Shown here: positions 44,045 through 55,792 of the stretch, piece after piece | Layout: each line of letters begins with the position of its first letter | How positions within the stretch are numbered: position 1 is the first letter of the stretch | Source: Saccharum officinarum | Taxonomy: Eukaryota > Streptophyta > Magnoliopsida > Poales > Poaceae | Assembly: GCA_020631735.1 (NCBI GenBank) | Contig: CM036162.1 | Location: 89,170,016 to 89,234,015 of the forward strand | DNA: 64,000 nt | Reading direction: 5' to 3' | The notes under the pieces: model-generated | Database searches by the model: none | Seen by the model: the letters and a program-made list of their open reading frames with translations, nothing else | Told to the model about the DNA's origin: nothing | Position numbers and translations under genes: made by a program

Positions 44045-46098
44045 ATGGCGAGAAAAAACGCTCAGAAGAAAAGCGAAATCATGACGAAGGAGTGGTGGAA
44101 GTCTCGAAGCAACGAGCACACCATCGAAGACCTTGTCGCCATGGGAGTGCTCCACAACAAATCCCTCGCTGGATGGCGCGCACCGGAAGGAGAAAGCTTC
44201 CCTGATCCACAACCAGGTGAGATCGTGGTTTTCGAAGATTTCTTCAAACGGGGTTTCGGGATTCCAGTACACCCTTTCCTTCAAGGTCTCTGCTTGTACT
44301 ACGAGATTGGGATTTGTAATCTGCATCCCAACTCGATTCTTCTCGTCTCTACCTTCATCCATCTCTGCGAGGCATATGGTGGCTTCCATCCCCATTTCGA
44401 CCTCTTTCGCCACCTGTTCTGTCTTCGGAAAAAAGGAAGCGGTGGCTCAAAGATCGCCGGAGGCGTATACCTGAACCTGCGTGACGGCATGAAGGTGCAA
44501 TACCTGCACTGTCCGTGGAACACTTCTTTGGACGAGTGGTACAAGAAATGGTTCTACATCCGTGAAGAGCCGAACACCATCACTCTGTGCGACGTGGGGC
44601 TAATTCCAGAGAAGAAAAATAGCTGGTCAGAAAAACCCGAAAACCTGGAACAGATCACCGAACTGCTCGAGATGATCCCGTGGAGAAGGCTTGATGGCCC
44701 GAGCGTGGTCGGAAACTTCATTAGCCGATGAATTCAGCCATGCCAGAAAAGGATTCATCCTGGCTTCGAATACCAAGGGAGCGCGGATCCGACAAGGACC
44801 AGAAAAGAGCCACTCGACAAGACGGAGATCAAGGCCAGGATTGGAGAGCTGTTCAATTTGGCCGATCCAAATTATGTTGTACTGAACGCCATCGAACATG
44901 CCTTCAAACTGACTCGACTTCCCCCAAAGGTAAATGATGCCTCCTTTTAACTGTAGAGTCATGTTATATCAAGAAAATAACTGTCTTTTCCTTTATTTTG
45001 TGTCTCAGTGTAATGGCCATGACCGGGCAGAAGTGTTCGTGTCGCCCCCCCCTGGTGTAGAATGGCCGCAACCTACCAGCCCAGCCACCCATACCAGCGC
45101 CAGGACCGATGACATTAACCGGGCGGTATTCGAGACCGTTGAAGACGCCTTGACCAGAGTCGCTGGCAAGCGTCCTGCTGCTGTCAAACGACGTCAAGCC
45201 ATCTTTCCTTTGTCGGACGACGAAGCAGAGGATGCGGACATCTTCCGGCTCGTCCCCAAAAAGAGGAGAAGACAAGTAGAACCGACGGAGCAGGGTGGCT
45301 CCTCTAGGCCAGCAGTGGTCACAGCACCAACCACTGATGCACAGAGGACATACGAAGGAAACTTGCCACACCATACTTCGACGCCCATACCAGGGATTGA
45401 ACAAGTCCCGGTGGAAACTACCGAGCAAGCGGAACAGGGGCAGTCGAGGAGACGTTGCTTTGCCACATCATTCCGCAAGTCGAAACTATAAGTATTTTGT
45501 TTGATGTAAGCCTTGCATTTTGCATTGGATGCTATTATCTTCTTAATTTGTCTCTGAGTTCATTAGATCGGCCTCCACCGAAAGCCCCGACCAGCTAGCT
45601 GGGTGCAGAATGTCCTCACCGACAACAGCGGGACAAGCTGCTCAGCAATCAGTCATGGAGGAGCCCGTAGCAGGGACTCCGCTTGAACCTCAGCAGGTGG
45701 ACAACCAGACGCCAGTCCCCGAGCAGCTGGTCGAGAAAACAACCGAACAGAATACAAGTGCTCCAAGCACGAACCCTGCTGAGGCAGATACCACGGCGCC
45801 AAGGGAGCTGAATCTAGCCGAAGAGCAGCAGCCAGAAGTTGTCCAGAACATGGTTGCTGACGCGATGGCTCGTGGGAAAGCCCTAGTGGAGTCTGCAAAC
45901 TCTAGACCAGTGCCGCCTCCCGAACAGGAGGCTGAAGAGGATGAAGTGGAAGAAATCCTGGACCGCCCCCAAGATAGGCGACAACATGTATATGTGTCGC
46001 GCTATCGGAACGACGAATGGGTCATGCATGAAGAAATCCCAGAAATCGAAGAGACCTTAAGAGTCGAACGGGCGGCCAAGCGTCTGGTGACGGAAGTC
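44045..46098 (+). pseudogene. Antisense accessory gene, left arm (3' exons deleted)
   Basis: Exon 1 (44045-44930) encodes a domain with FFKRGFGIPVHPFLQGLCLYY and KKWFYIREEPNT, homologous to the accessory gene of the other Tat element. Its frame is cut by TGA 44729-44731 (CGA-like codon expected), shared with the right arm. Exon 2 (about 45009-45490) has an acidic and basic nuclear-signal-like stretch (PKKRRRQVEP). Its donor reads AT instead of GT at 45491-45492, whereas the right arm has GT. Exon 3 (about 45566-46098) is acidic and ends at GTCCAG. The coiled-coil exons that follow in the right arm are missing: a deletion of about 1.5 kb joins the exon directly to the downstream flank. Function unknown. 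Confidence 0.75.
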
Positions 46099-46383
46099 CA
46101 GGAGTGTGAGGTAACATGACCTGTGCACACGTGGACACGGACAAGTCAAACCAAGGGAGGACCTGCCGATCACCCGCGACGTGGAGAACGGATCTCGTGC
46201 ACGTGTTGGGAGGAACCGGAAACAAGATCTGCTCCGAAAACCGTAGAAGGAGTGGTGGTCAGCTTGTACTGGCTAAATCAGAATATCCATAAAATTCGTA
46301 GTGACACATTAGAGTGGTCGGAGAAATCATGATTGCTTTATTAAAGTAAATCAAAAATGTAAGTTGAATACATATCTCATTAA
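46099..46383. other. Convergent spacer, left arm
   Basis: About 285 bp between the truncated accessory gene and the pol stop. Both strands lack a coding signal. Its right-arm counterpart, 55181-55460, is nearly identical. Confidence 0.6.
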
Positions 46384-48382
46384 TTAAGCATAGAAACGTT
46401 TAAGCTTGTCGATGTGCCACGAGTTTGGTACGTCCGTGCCGTCCAGGTGAGCTAACCTGTAAGACGTTGGGCGTGTGACTTCCTTGATCATGAAGGGTCC
46501 CTCCCATGGGGTTGCGAGTTTGTGGACGCCGGCCTGGTTCGTCTTCCACTTTAGTACTAAATCCCCAACCATGAAGAAACGCTCTTTAACATTCTTGTTG
46601 TAGTACCTGCGCAAAACAGCAAGGTATTTGGTTGTGCGTACGCAAGAATCGAGCCTTTTCTCCTCTGCGCTGTTGATTTCTAGCTCCCGTGCTTCCTTAA
46701 CCTTGCCCTCATCAAAGTTCTCTACCCGTGCTGATCTGAAAGCTATATCTATTGGGAGGACTGCCTCAGCGCCGTAAACCATAAAGTATGGTGAGACGCC
46801 GGTGTTACGACTGGGCTGAGTTCGGAGGCCCCATACCGTGGCTGGTAGCTCCTTGAGCCATCTACCAGGAGTTTTATCGTTTGCTCTGTACATCCTCTTC
46901 TTTAATGCGTCCAAAATCATGCCATTTGCCCGCTCGACTTGTCCATTAGCTCTAGGGTGTGCCACCGAGACGTATTTTACAACTATGCTCCTTTCATCGC
47001 AGAAGTCCCAAAAAGCGTTCCCAGTGAACTGAGTACCCAAATCGGTAATGATGCTGTTGGGCACGCCGAAACGGTGGATGACCTGGTCGAGGAATGTGAT
47101 AGCTTTCTCTGAAGATGCCTGTACCAGAGGCATGTATTCTATCCACTTAGAAAATTTATCAATTAGCACGAAGACGAATGTAAATTTCCCTAGAGCCGGT
47201 TTGAAAGGCCCGATCATGTCCAGTCCCCAGCATGCGAAAGGCCAAGAGGCTGGAATCGTCTGGATCTCGTGTGCTGGCACATGGATTCTCTTGGAGAAGA
47301 ACTGACAACCCTTGCAGCGGTGAACTAGCTTCTCTGCGTCGGCTACTACTGATGGCCAATAGAAACCTGCTCGGAAAGCCTTACCGACCAGTGTTCTTGA
47401 GGCCGCGTGGTTGCCGCAGGAGCCAGAGTGGATTTGGTCTAGGAGATGTTCACCTTCCACTTGGGTTACACACTTCATCAAGATTTCCTCCTTAGCGTTT
47501 TTGCGCCATAACTTGCCATCAACGAGCAGATACTGCTTACTGCGACGCATCAGGCGCTCATTTTCTAGTCGATCAATATAACCGCTACCATCTGTTAAGT
47601 ACTTGATGAAGGGTGCTCTCCAGTCCGGCTCATTAGTGGTCGGAAGCGGCTCAGTTGTGCTCGGCGCCAGAACCGTAGCCACTAATTGCTTTTGTGAAAC
47701 TTTGTCGGTCGTTGAATCTTCGTCTTCAATGGAAGGCGTGAGCAGGTCTTGGACGAATACTCCATGTGGGATTTTGGCTCGGGAGGATCCTAACTTTGAC
47801 AACGCATCTGCTGCTTGGTTCTTGTCCCGGACCACGTGTATGTACTCGATGCCATAGAACCTGCCTTCCAGATTTCTTATCGACTTGCAATATGCGCCCA
47901 TCTTTTCACTGGTCGTGTCCCAGTCCTTGTTGAGTTGGTTAATGACTAGAGCCGAATCTCCATAGACATAGAGACGTTTAACTCCAAGCTCAACCGCAAT
48001 GCGTAGACCATGCAGGCAAGCTTCATACTCGGCGGCATTATTGGATGCTGGGAAGTAAATCCTGAAGACATACCGGAGCTGCTCCTTGGATGGTGATACG
48101 AAAAGAACTCCTGCTCCCGCACCGTCAATATTGAGAGAACCATCGAAGTAAATCGTCCAAGATTCGTCGGATCCCGGAGAGACAGGCGTGCTTAAGTCTG
48201 TCCACTCGACGATGAAATCGACGAGTGCCTGAGACTTGATTGTAGTACGACTTACGAATTCCAAGGAAAAGGGGCATAGCTCCATTGCCCATTTGACAAT
48301 GCGTCCGTTCGCATCCTTATTGCGAATGATGTCCCCCAAAGGATACTCGGTCATGACCACCACACGATATCCGTTGAAGTAA
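46384..48382 (-). pseudogene. Gypsy pol, left arm: RNase H and integrase, 5' truncated
   Basis: An uninterrupted minus-strand frame of about 660 codons. It starts in the last part of the RT/RNase H region ([15 protein letters not shown]) and continues with an RNase H-like domain (IYFDGSLNIDGAGAGVLF, LYVYGDSALVINQL, NQAADALSKLG). Integrase follows, with the zinc region HSGSCGNHAASRTL...CKGCQFF, core FVLIDKFSKWIEYM, IITDLGTQFTGNAF and NGQVERANG, ending at TAA 46384. The sequence breaks at 48382 inside pol. This arm keeps the T that the right arm has lost near 53293, so its frame is open. It has no start codon or promoter of its own, hence the pseudogene call. Confidence 0.88.
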
Positions 48383-48494
48383 AATTTAACTAGGAATTCT
48401 TTTTAGACCCTGGTTCCAGATCACACGCATCCTGCCGATAATCTACCACCACGGGCACCCCCCTTGGTAGACTGCCGACCATATTTCGTCGACA
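48383..48494 (+). other. Junction: pre-LTR piece and LTR type B remnant
   Basis: Bases 48383-48413 match the pre-LTR segment around 62874-62903 (GGAATTCTTTTTAGACCCTGG). They jump at a CTGG microhomology to the last 80 bases of an LTR of type B (TTCCAGATCACACGCATCCT to CGTCGACA), matching 63563-63644. About 660 bp between them, including most of the LTR, is deleted. Confidence 0.85.
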
Positions 48495-48495
48495 G

Positions 48496-48513
48496 TGGCG
48501 CGCCAGGTAGGGG
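48496..48513 (+). other. tRNA primer-binding site
   Basis: TGGCGCGCCAGGTAGGGG lies one base after the LTR end, the same site as in the other Tat elements. Confidence 0.82.
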
Positions 48514-48542
48514 GTGTGCGTACCGCTCTCCAAGCAAATAAG

Positions 48543-48914
48543 ATGGTCATCATCTCCAGCTCCATGGCCATGCCCAACGGTCTCACGTTCACCGTCGGCC
48601 AGATCACCTGGATCACCGGTCCCGACGTCTCCATCTCCATGACCGCGGAGGAAGCGTGGATTCAACCCGCGCCGACGACTACTTCACCTGCATCGGCTAT
48701 GGCTCCGACCACGGCAAACACGGCTCCGACCACGATGGATCTGCCTCTGACCACGGTACATCTGGCTCCGAGCACGCCTACAGCCACGCCGACAACCCGT
48801 CGTCCGCTTCCCCGCTATAGAGGAAAGCAGATCGACAAAACCGACCTGCTCGACTCCATCGATCGGGTCGGCATCAAACTCACTGAAACCCTAGCTCTGG
48901 TAAGTACGATTTGA
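48543..48914 (+). pseudogene. Gag leader / N-terminal segment
   Basis: An open frame from ATG 48543 with a Thr/Pro/Ala-rich stretch and a C-terminal KTDLLDSIDRVGIKL. It stops at TGA just after a strong splice donor, CTG/GTAAGT with GT at 48900-48901. Either the leader is spliced to the gag frame from about 49150 onwards (TTGCCTCCAG is a usable acceptor near 49140), or the frame was broken by indels between here and 49221. Confidence 0.45.
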
Positions 48915-49220
48915 AGCCAACCTAATGAGCAGGTAACGGCTCCCCACAATAGATCTATCCGACCGGCTCGGACCAGTCGTCCTGCACGACTTGGAACAGA
49001 TCTTGTGATCGTATCTACTCCTAAGGGGCGCTCCGCTCGTCGCTAGCCAGCCTTCGCGACGGGTCTCCGACTCTGCGAGTACAAAGCCCCAACGGAGAAC
49101 CACCAGGTCCAGCCCTACGGCCTGCAAAACGTTGCCTCCAGCTACGCGCACAACCTACGACGCCGCTCGGATCCAGGTCCTATACACCGATCTCGGCCGA
49201 AGCCACGCAACATCGTCAAC

Positions 49221-52200
49221 ATGGTCCGAATTGAAGATTACCGAGAAGGATCTGTCCACACAGTCCGAGAGGGTGACTCCGGCTCCTTGTCCGGCATCGC
49301 ATCCAACGCATCTGTCCACACCGAGCTTCAGCGTCACGAAGATGAAGGCGTCAAATACGATCTGGATCTACCAGATCACGCCCCGGGTTTCCCCCAATTT
49401 CCGTCTTTCCCGCCAAGACGAGGGGATTTGATCCATGTCATCAGCAACGATGAGCCTCCAGCAGTTGGTGAAACAGAACAAGAAAAGATTGCATGCGAAG
49501 CACGCAATATTGACCGGTTTAATCGCCGGCAAATCAAAGCTGAAGCAGACCAGGAGGCACGACGCATAAGGGTCCGGCCACGTGACCTCAACGATGCTTT
49601 TGACAGGGTAGGGGACAAACAAGTCTTCAAGACCCCAAGCGCCAACGTGGCCGTCGCCTTGGCGACAATGCAGCGGCTGCCTAACACTCCCGAGACCTAG
49701 GCGGTCCGTGATGACATACAAGCTTATCTGACAGCTACTATGGCTCAGACTGCAGAAATAAATCAAGCCCGGGCTCCATCCGTTTCTGTCGAATCAAGCC
49801 ACAGCCGCCAATACTCAAGTCGCTCACAGCCATTCAATCAACGCGGCTTGCGCAATAATGACCCATCGGACAATTGTCAAGGCAGAAACGGTGGTTATGA
49901 TAGTGGTCGGGACGACATCCGCCGCCGGGAGGGTGACCGCCACGGCGTTCGAGGCGACGACCGCCGGGATAACCGTGACAATCGTCGTGATAACCACGGT
50001 CGCAGGGCTAATCCAGATGGCAATAACGATCTTCGCCATTACCTCGTCGGACGTGAACTGCGCGCTCGCATCAACCAGAGAGCCGATGATCGTGCATCCC
50101 ATGAAAGCTATCGCCGCATGGAATATGACACTGCCCATGGCCCGCCAGGTTTGAAACAGTTCACTCCACACCTTCGCCAAGTCATATGGCCCAAGAATTT
50201 CAAACTCAAAAAACTTCAGAAGTACGACGGCAAGGAAAACCCTGAATTATGGGTCATGCTCTACGAAACTGCGTGCCGCTCAGCTATGGCTGACGAGCAC
50301 GTCATGTCTAACTACTTCTCAGTCGCGGTTGGTCATGCAGGTCACCAATGGCTGGTTAGCTTGCCAGCGAACTATTTTGACTCTTGGCAGGAACTCAGGC
50401 AGGCCTTCATCAACAATTTCATCGCTACTTGTGAACAACCCGGCAACAAGTACGATCTGCAACGGATCCGAGATCGAAAGGATGAACCACTGCGTGAGTA
50501 CGTTCGGCGTTTCTCGGAGATGCGCATCAAGGTCCCATCAATCTCCGACAATGAAGCAATCGAGGCTTTCGTCACCGGCCTCCGGTTCCACGACACCCTA
50601 AGAGACAAGCTCCTCCGGAAGAGACCCGAATCAGTAACAGCGCTTCTGGCCACCGCTAAGAAATACGTGGACGCTGATGACGCTAAAAAAATAATCGTTG
50701 AAGAAGCAGCAAGGTTTCCACGCTCCGACCACCCTCCACACCGCGACGATTACCACGGCAATCGTGGTTGGAACGACAATTTTGACCGTCGCAACCAGCG
50801 CGACGACTCCCGCGACCACCGTGATCAACGTAATCAGCGGCGCAATCGCCGTGACGATTACAGGAGCAAGCGCGCTCGGGAAGACGACGGCGAGGTTAAT
50901 ACCGTGAAAAAGGGTGGTGGACGTCGTAACTACGAGGACGACTACGCCAAAACATTGAAGGGGCCTTGCCAGCTCCATCCTAAATCGAACCACACCATGG
51001 AGAATTGCCGCGTTCTCAAGACTATCTACATGCGTCAACAGGCTCCGAATGCATCCGACAAGCCTAACGACGCGGGGGAACAGCGCAACGAGGACAACGA
51101 CGACGACGATGCAGACCCTCATCATAAATACGTCAAACCGACTGATCGCGTGCACACCATCATCGGCGGCAAGGTGTCCATTGAGACCAAACGAGAACGC
51201 AAGCTGCTCGCCCGCGCTTGCTTGAACGTGGCAAACACCGACAACCTTCTCACCGATCCGCGGTTTCCCCCGTGGTCTCACCGTGAAATCTACTTCAGCA
51301 GGAAGGACCAATGGGCGGCCATACCCGAGCCAGGGCGTTTTCCCCTGGTTCTCAATCCTTGTATCAACAAGGTTCAATTCGACAGGGTCCTGATCGTCGG
51401 CGGCACCTCTATTGATATACTATTCAAAAACAGTCTGCCTGCTCTAAAAATAGCCCAGGCGGACCTGAAGCCGTACGAAGCACAGTTCTGGGGTGTTCTC
51501 CCCGGACAGAGCTCCACGCCTCTTGGGCAGATCACGCTACCTGTGCAATTTGGGACTCCAGACCATTTTCGCACCGACTACGTCAACTTCGTGGTCACTG
51601 ATTTCGATGGCACCTACCATGCTATTCTTGGTCGACCGTCGCTTACCAAGTTCATGGCCATACCTCATTACAGGTATCTGGTGCTCAAGATGCCTACTGA
51701 GAAAGGAGTTTTAACCCTCAGGGGCAACGTATACGCAGCTTATACCTGCGAGGACGACAACTTCAAAATAGTAGAGGCCCACGACCTCTCTATTCGCATG
51801 GCCGAGACCATCCTCGACGCTAAGAAGACCTCGGCTGACCACCTGGAGATCCTAGAGCTCGAGGCTCCGCGTAAGAACACCAGGTCCAAGGAGCACAAGA
51901 CGATCCAGCTGGTCGAGGGTGATCCCAGCAAAACGGTCCTCATCGGGGCCAACCTGGGTTCCAAATACGAAGACGCGCTCGTCAGGTTCCTGAGGGGCAA
52001 CGTGGATGTGTTTGCATGGAAACCTTCCGACATGCCCGGTGTACCTCGGAGCCTGATTGAGCACTCCTTAAATGTCAACAGCAAGGCCAAACCAATCAAG
52101 CAGAAGTTACGACGTTTCGCTCGCGACAAAAAGGAGGCGATTAGGGTAGAAGTTACACGGCTTTTGGCAGCCGGATTTATCAAAGAAGTGTATCATCCGG

Positions 52201-55180
52201 AATGGTTAGCCAACCCGGTTCTTATACGCAAAAAGAATAATGAATGGAGAATGTGCGTTGATTACACTGATCTCAACAAACACTGCCCTAAGGACCGCTT
52301 TGGCTTACCTCGCATAGACGAGGTCGTAGATTCAACCGCCGGTTGCGAGCTGCTTTCCTTTCTCGATTGCTACTCTGGTTATCACCAGATCGCCCTCAAA
52401 AAGGATGACCAGATCAAGACATCTTTTATCACGCCTTTCGGCGCCTACTGCTACACGACTATGTCGTTCGGGCTCAAAAACGCCGGTGCTACCTATCAAC
52501 GCGCTATTCAGGCCTGCCTCAACGACGAGATAAAAGATGGCCTCGTCGAGGCTTACGTCGACGATGTAGTTGTCAAAACCAAGGAAGCACATAGCCTTGT
52601 TGACAATCTGGAATGCACCTTCGCAGCCCTTAATACGTTCCAATGGAAATTAAACCCAAAGAAGTGCATTTTTGGTGTCCCTTCTGGCATATTGCTCGGC
52701 AACGTCATCAATTACGACGGCATACGCCCTAACCCGGAGAAAGTCAAAGTTGTCTTAGACATGAAGCCCCCAAAAAAGGTGAAGGATGTCCAGAAGCTCA
52801 CCGGCTGCATGGCTGCTCTAAGCCGTTTCATATCAAGATTAGGAGAAAAAGGACTACCGTTCTTCAAACTGCTCAAAGCATCCGAGAAATTTGAGTGGTC
52901 GGAGGAAGCAGATGCTGCCTTCACGTAGCTGAAACAATACCTCACGTCACCTCCAGTACTTACTGCTCCCAGAGAAGACGAAACTCTCCTCCTTTACATT
53001 GCGGCAACCGATCGGGTGGTCTCCACTACAATGGTGGTCGAGCGCGACGAGCCGGGCCACGCTTACAAGGTACAACAGCCAATCTATTTCATTAGTGAGG
53101 TACTCAACGAATCCAAGACCAGGTATCCGCAGATTCACAAACTGCTCTACGCCATACTGATAACATCCCGAAAGTTGAGACATTACTTCGACGGATATCG
53201 TGTGGTGGTCATGACCGAGTATCCTTTGGGGGACATCATTCGCAATAAGGATGCGAACGGACACATTGTCAAATGGGCAATGGAGCTATGCCCCTTTCCT
53301 TGGAATTCGCAAGCCGTACTACAATCAAGTCTCAGGCACTCGTTGATTTCATCGTCGAGTGGACAGACTTAAGCACGCCTGTCTCTCCGGGATCCGACGA
53401 ATCTTGGATGATGTACTTCGACGGTTCTCTCAATATTGACGGTGTGGGAGTAGGAGTTCTTTTCGTATCACCATCCAAGGAGCAGCTCTGGTATGTCTTC
53501 AGGATTTACTTCCCAGCATCCAATAATGCCGCCGAGTATGAAGCTTGCCTGCATGGTCTACGCATTGCGGTTGAGCTTGGAGTTAAACGTCTCTATGTCT
53601 ATGGAGATTCGGCTCTGGTCATTAACCAACTCAACAAGGACTGGGACACGACCAGTGAAAAGATGGGCGCATATTGCAAGTCGATAAGAAATCTGGAAGG
53701 CAGGTTCTATGGCATCGAGTACATACACGTGGTCCGGGACAAGAACCAAGCAGCAGATGCGTTGTCAAAGTTAGGATCCTCCCGAGCCAAAATCCCACAT
53801 GGAGTATTCGTCCAAGACCTGCTCACGCCTTCCATTGAAGACGAAGATTCAACGACCGACAAAGTTTCAGAAAAGCAATTAGTGGCTACGGTTCCGGCGC
53901 CGAGCACAACTGAGCCGCTTCCGACCACTAATGAGCCGGACTGGAGAACACCCTTCATCAAGTACTTAACAGATGGTAGCGGTTATATTGATCGACTAGA
54001 AAATGAGCGCCTGATGCGTCGCAGTAAGCAGTATCTGCTCGTTGATGGCAAGTTATGGCGCAAAAACGCTAAGGAGGAAATCTTGATGAAGTGTGTAACC
54101 CAGGTGGAAGGTGAACATCTCCTAGACCAAATCCACTCTGGCTCCTGCGGCAACCACGCGGCCTCAAGAACACTGGTCGGTAAGGCTTTCCGAGCAGGTT
54201 TCTATTGGCCATCAGCAGTAGCCGACGCAGAGAAGCTAGTTCGCCGCTGCAAGGGTTGTCAGTTCTTCTCCAAGAGAATCCATGTGCCAGCACACGAGAT
54301 CCAGACGATTCCAGCCTCTTGGCCTTTCGCATGCTGGGGACTGGACATGATCGGGCCTTTCAAACCGGCTCCAGGGAAATTTACATTCGTCTTCGTGCTA
54401 ATTGATAAATTTTCTAAGTGGATAGAATACATGCCTCTGGTACAGGCATCTTCAGAGAAAGCTATCACATTCCTCGACCAGGTCATCCACCGTTTCGGCG
54501 TGCCCAACAGCATCATTACCGATTTGGGTACTCAGTTCACCGGGAACGCTTTTTGGGACTTCTGCGATGAAAGGAGCATAGTTGTAAAATACGTCTCGGT
54601 GGCACACCCTAGAGCTAATGGACAAGTCGAGCGGGCAAATGGCATGATTTTGGACGCATTAAAGAAGAGGATGTACAGAGCAAACGATAAAACTCCTGGT
54701 AGATGGCTCAAGGAGCTACCAGCCGTGGTATGGGGCCTCCGAACTCAGCCCAGTCGTAACACCGGCGTCTCACCATACTTTATGGTTTACGGCGCTGAGG
54801 CAGTCCTCCCAATAGATATAGCTTTCAGATCAGCACGGGTAGAGAACTTTGATGAGGGCAAGGTTAAGGAAGCACGGGAGCTAGAAATCAACAGCGCAGA
54901 GGAGAAAAGGCTCGATTCTTGCGTACGCACAGCCAAATACCTTGCTGTTTTGCGCAGGTACTACAACAAGAACGTTAAAGAGCGTTTCTTCGTGGTCGGG
55001 GATTTAGTACTAAAGTGGAAGACGAACCAGGCCGGCGTCCACAAACTCGCAACCCCATGGGAGGGACCCTTCATGATCAAGGAAGTCACACGCCCAACGT
55101 CTTACAGGTTAGCTCACCTGGACGGCACGGACGTACCAAACTCGTGGCACATCGACAAGCTTAAACGTTTCTATGCTTAA
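49221..55180 (+). pseudogene. Gypsy gag-pol polyprotein, right arm
   Basis: A single long frame with three lesions. Domain order is gag (LKKLQKYDGKENPELWVM, WQELRQAFINNF, about 50200-50620), an Arg/Asp-rich linker, a zinc-knuckle-like segment (CQLHPKSNHTMENC, about 50970), and a protease-like region (IVGGTSIDILFKNSLPAL, about 51390). Reverse transcriptase follows (MCVDYTDLNKHCPKDRF, FLDCYSGYHQI, MSFGLKNAGATYQRA, active site YVDD at about 52555), then RNase H (about 53400-53780) and integrase (about 54080-54680), with pol ending at TAA 55180. Lesions are TAG at 49698, TAG at 52926 where glutamine is expected, and a lost T near 53293 shifting the frame. It is the most complete gag-pol in the window. 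Lineage: Tat branch of Ty3/gypsy, by layout and the antisense gene. Confidence 0.9.
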
Positions 55181-55792
55181 TTAATGAGATATGTATTCAA
55201 CTTACATTTTCGATTTACTTTAATAAAGCAATCATGATTTCTCCGACCACTCTAATGTGTCACTACGAATTTTATGGATATTCTGATTTAGCCAGTACAA
55301 GCTGACCACCACTCCTTCTACGGTTTTCGGAGCAGATCTTGTTTCCGGTTCCTCCCAACACGTGCACGAGATCCGTTCTCCACGTCGCGGGTGATCGGCA
55401 GGTCCTCCCTTGGTTTGACTTGTCCGTGTCCACGTGTGCACAGGTCATGTTACCTCACACTCCGACCACATGCCAACCAAGGGCCGCACAAAACCTTCGG
55501 GACGATGTGATGAGCAAAACGGTACAACTAAACTGAACGTTAACACGTTCCTACTTAGTTACACCAACACAAAAAAATCAAGCTTAAACACGTTTTGTAT
55601 AAAGCAAACAAGCTTATAATGATATACAGTTACGTTATTACAAGCTTACCTGAAGAGGCTCAAGTTTACAATAACACAACTATGTCCTCCTTCTACAGCT
55701 CTAAGCCTATTACATTGGCTGGTCGGAGAGCAGGGCATTTACTGCTCGTCGTCTCTAATACCCTACTCGAGTCTCGGGGACTCTTGAGCTAG
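55181..55792. other. Convergent spacer, right arm
   Basis: The sequence between the pol stop and the end of the accessory gene. The first 280 bp match the left arm. The rest, AT-rich and containing the accessory gene 3' flank, is deleted in the left arm. No gene is seen. Confidence 0.6.
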
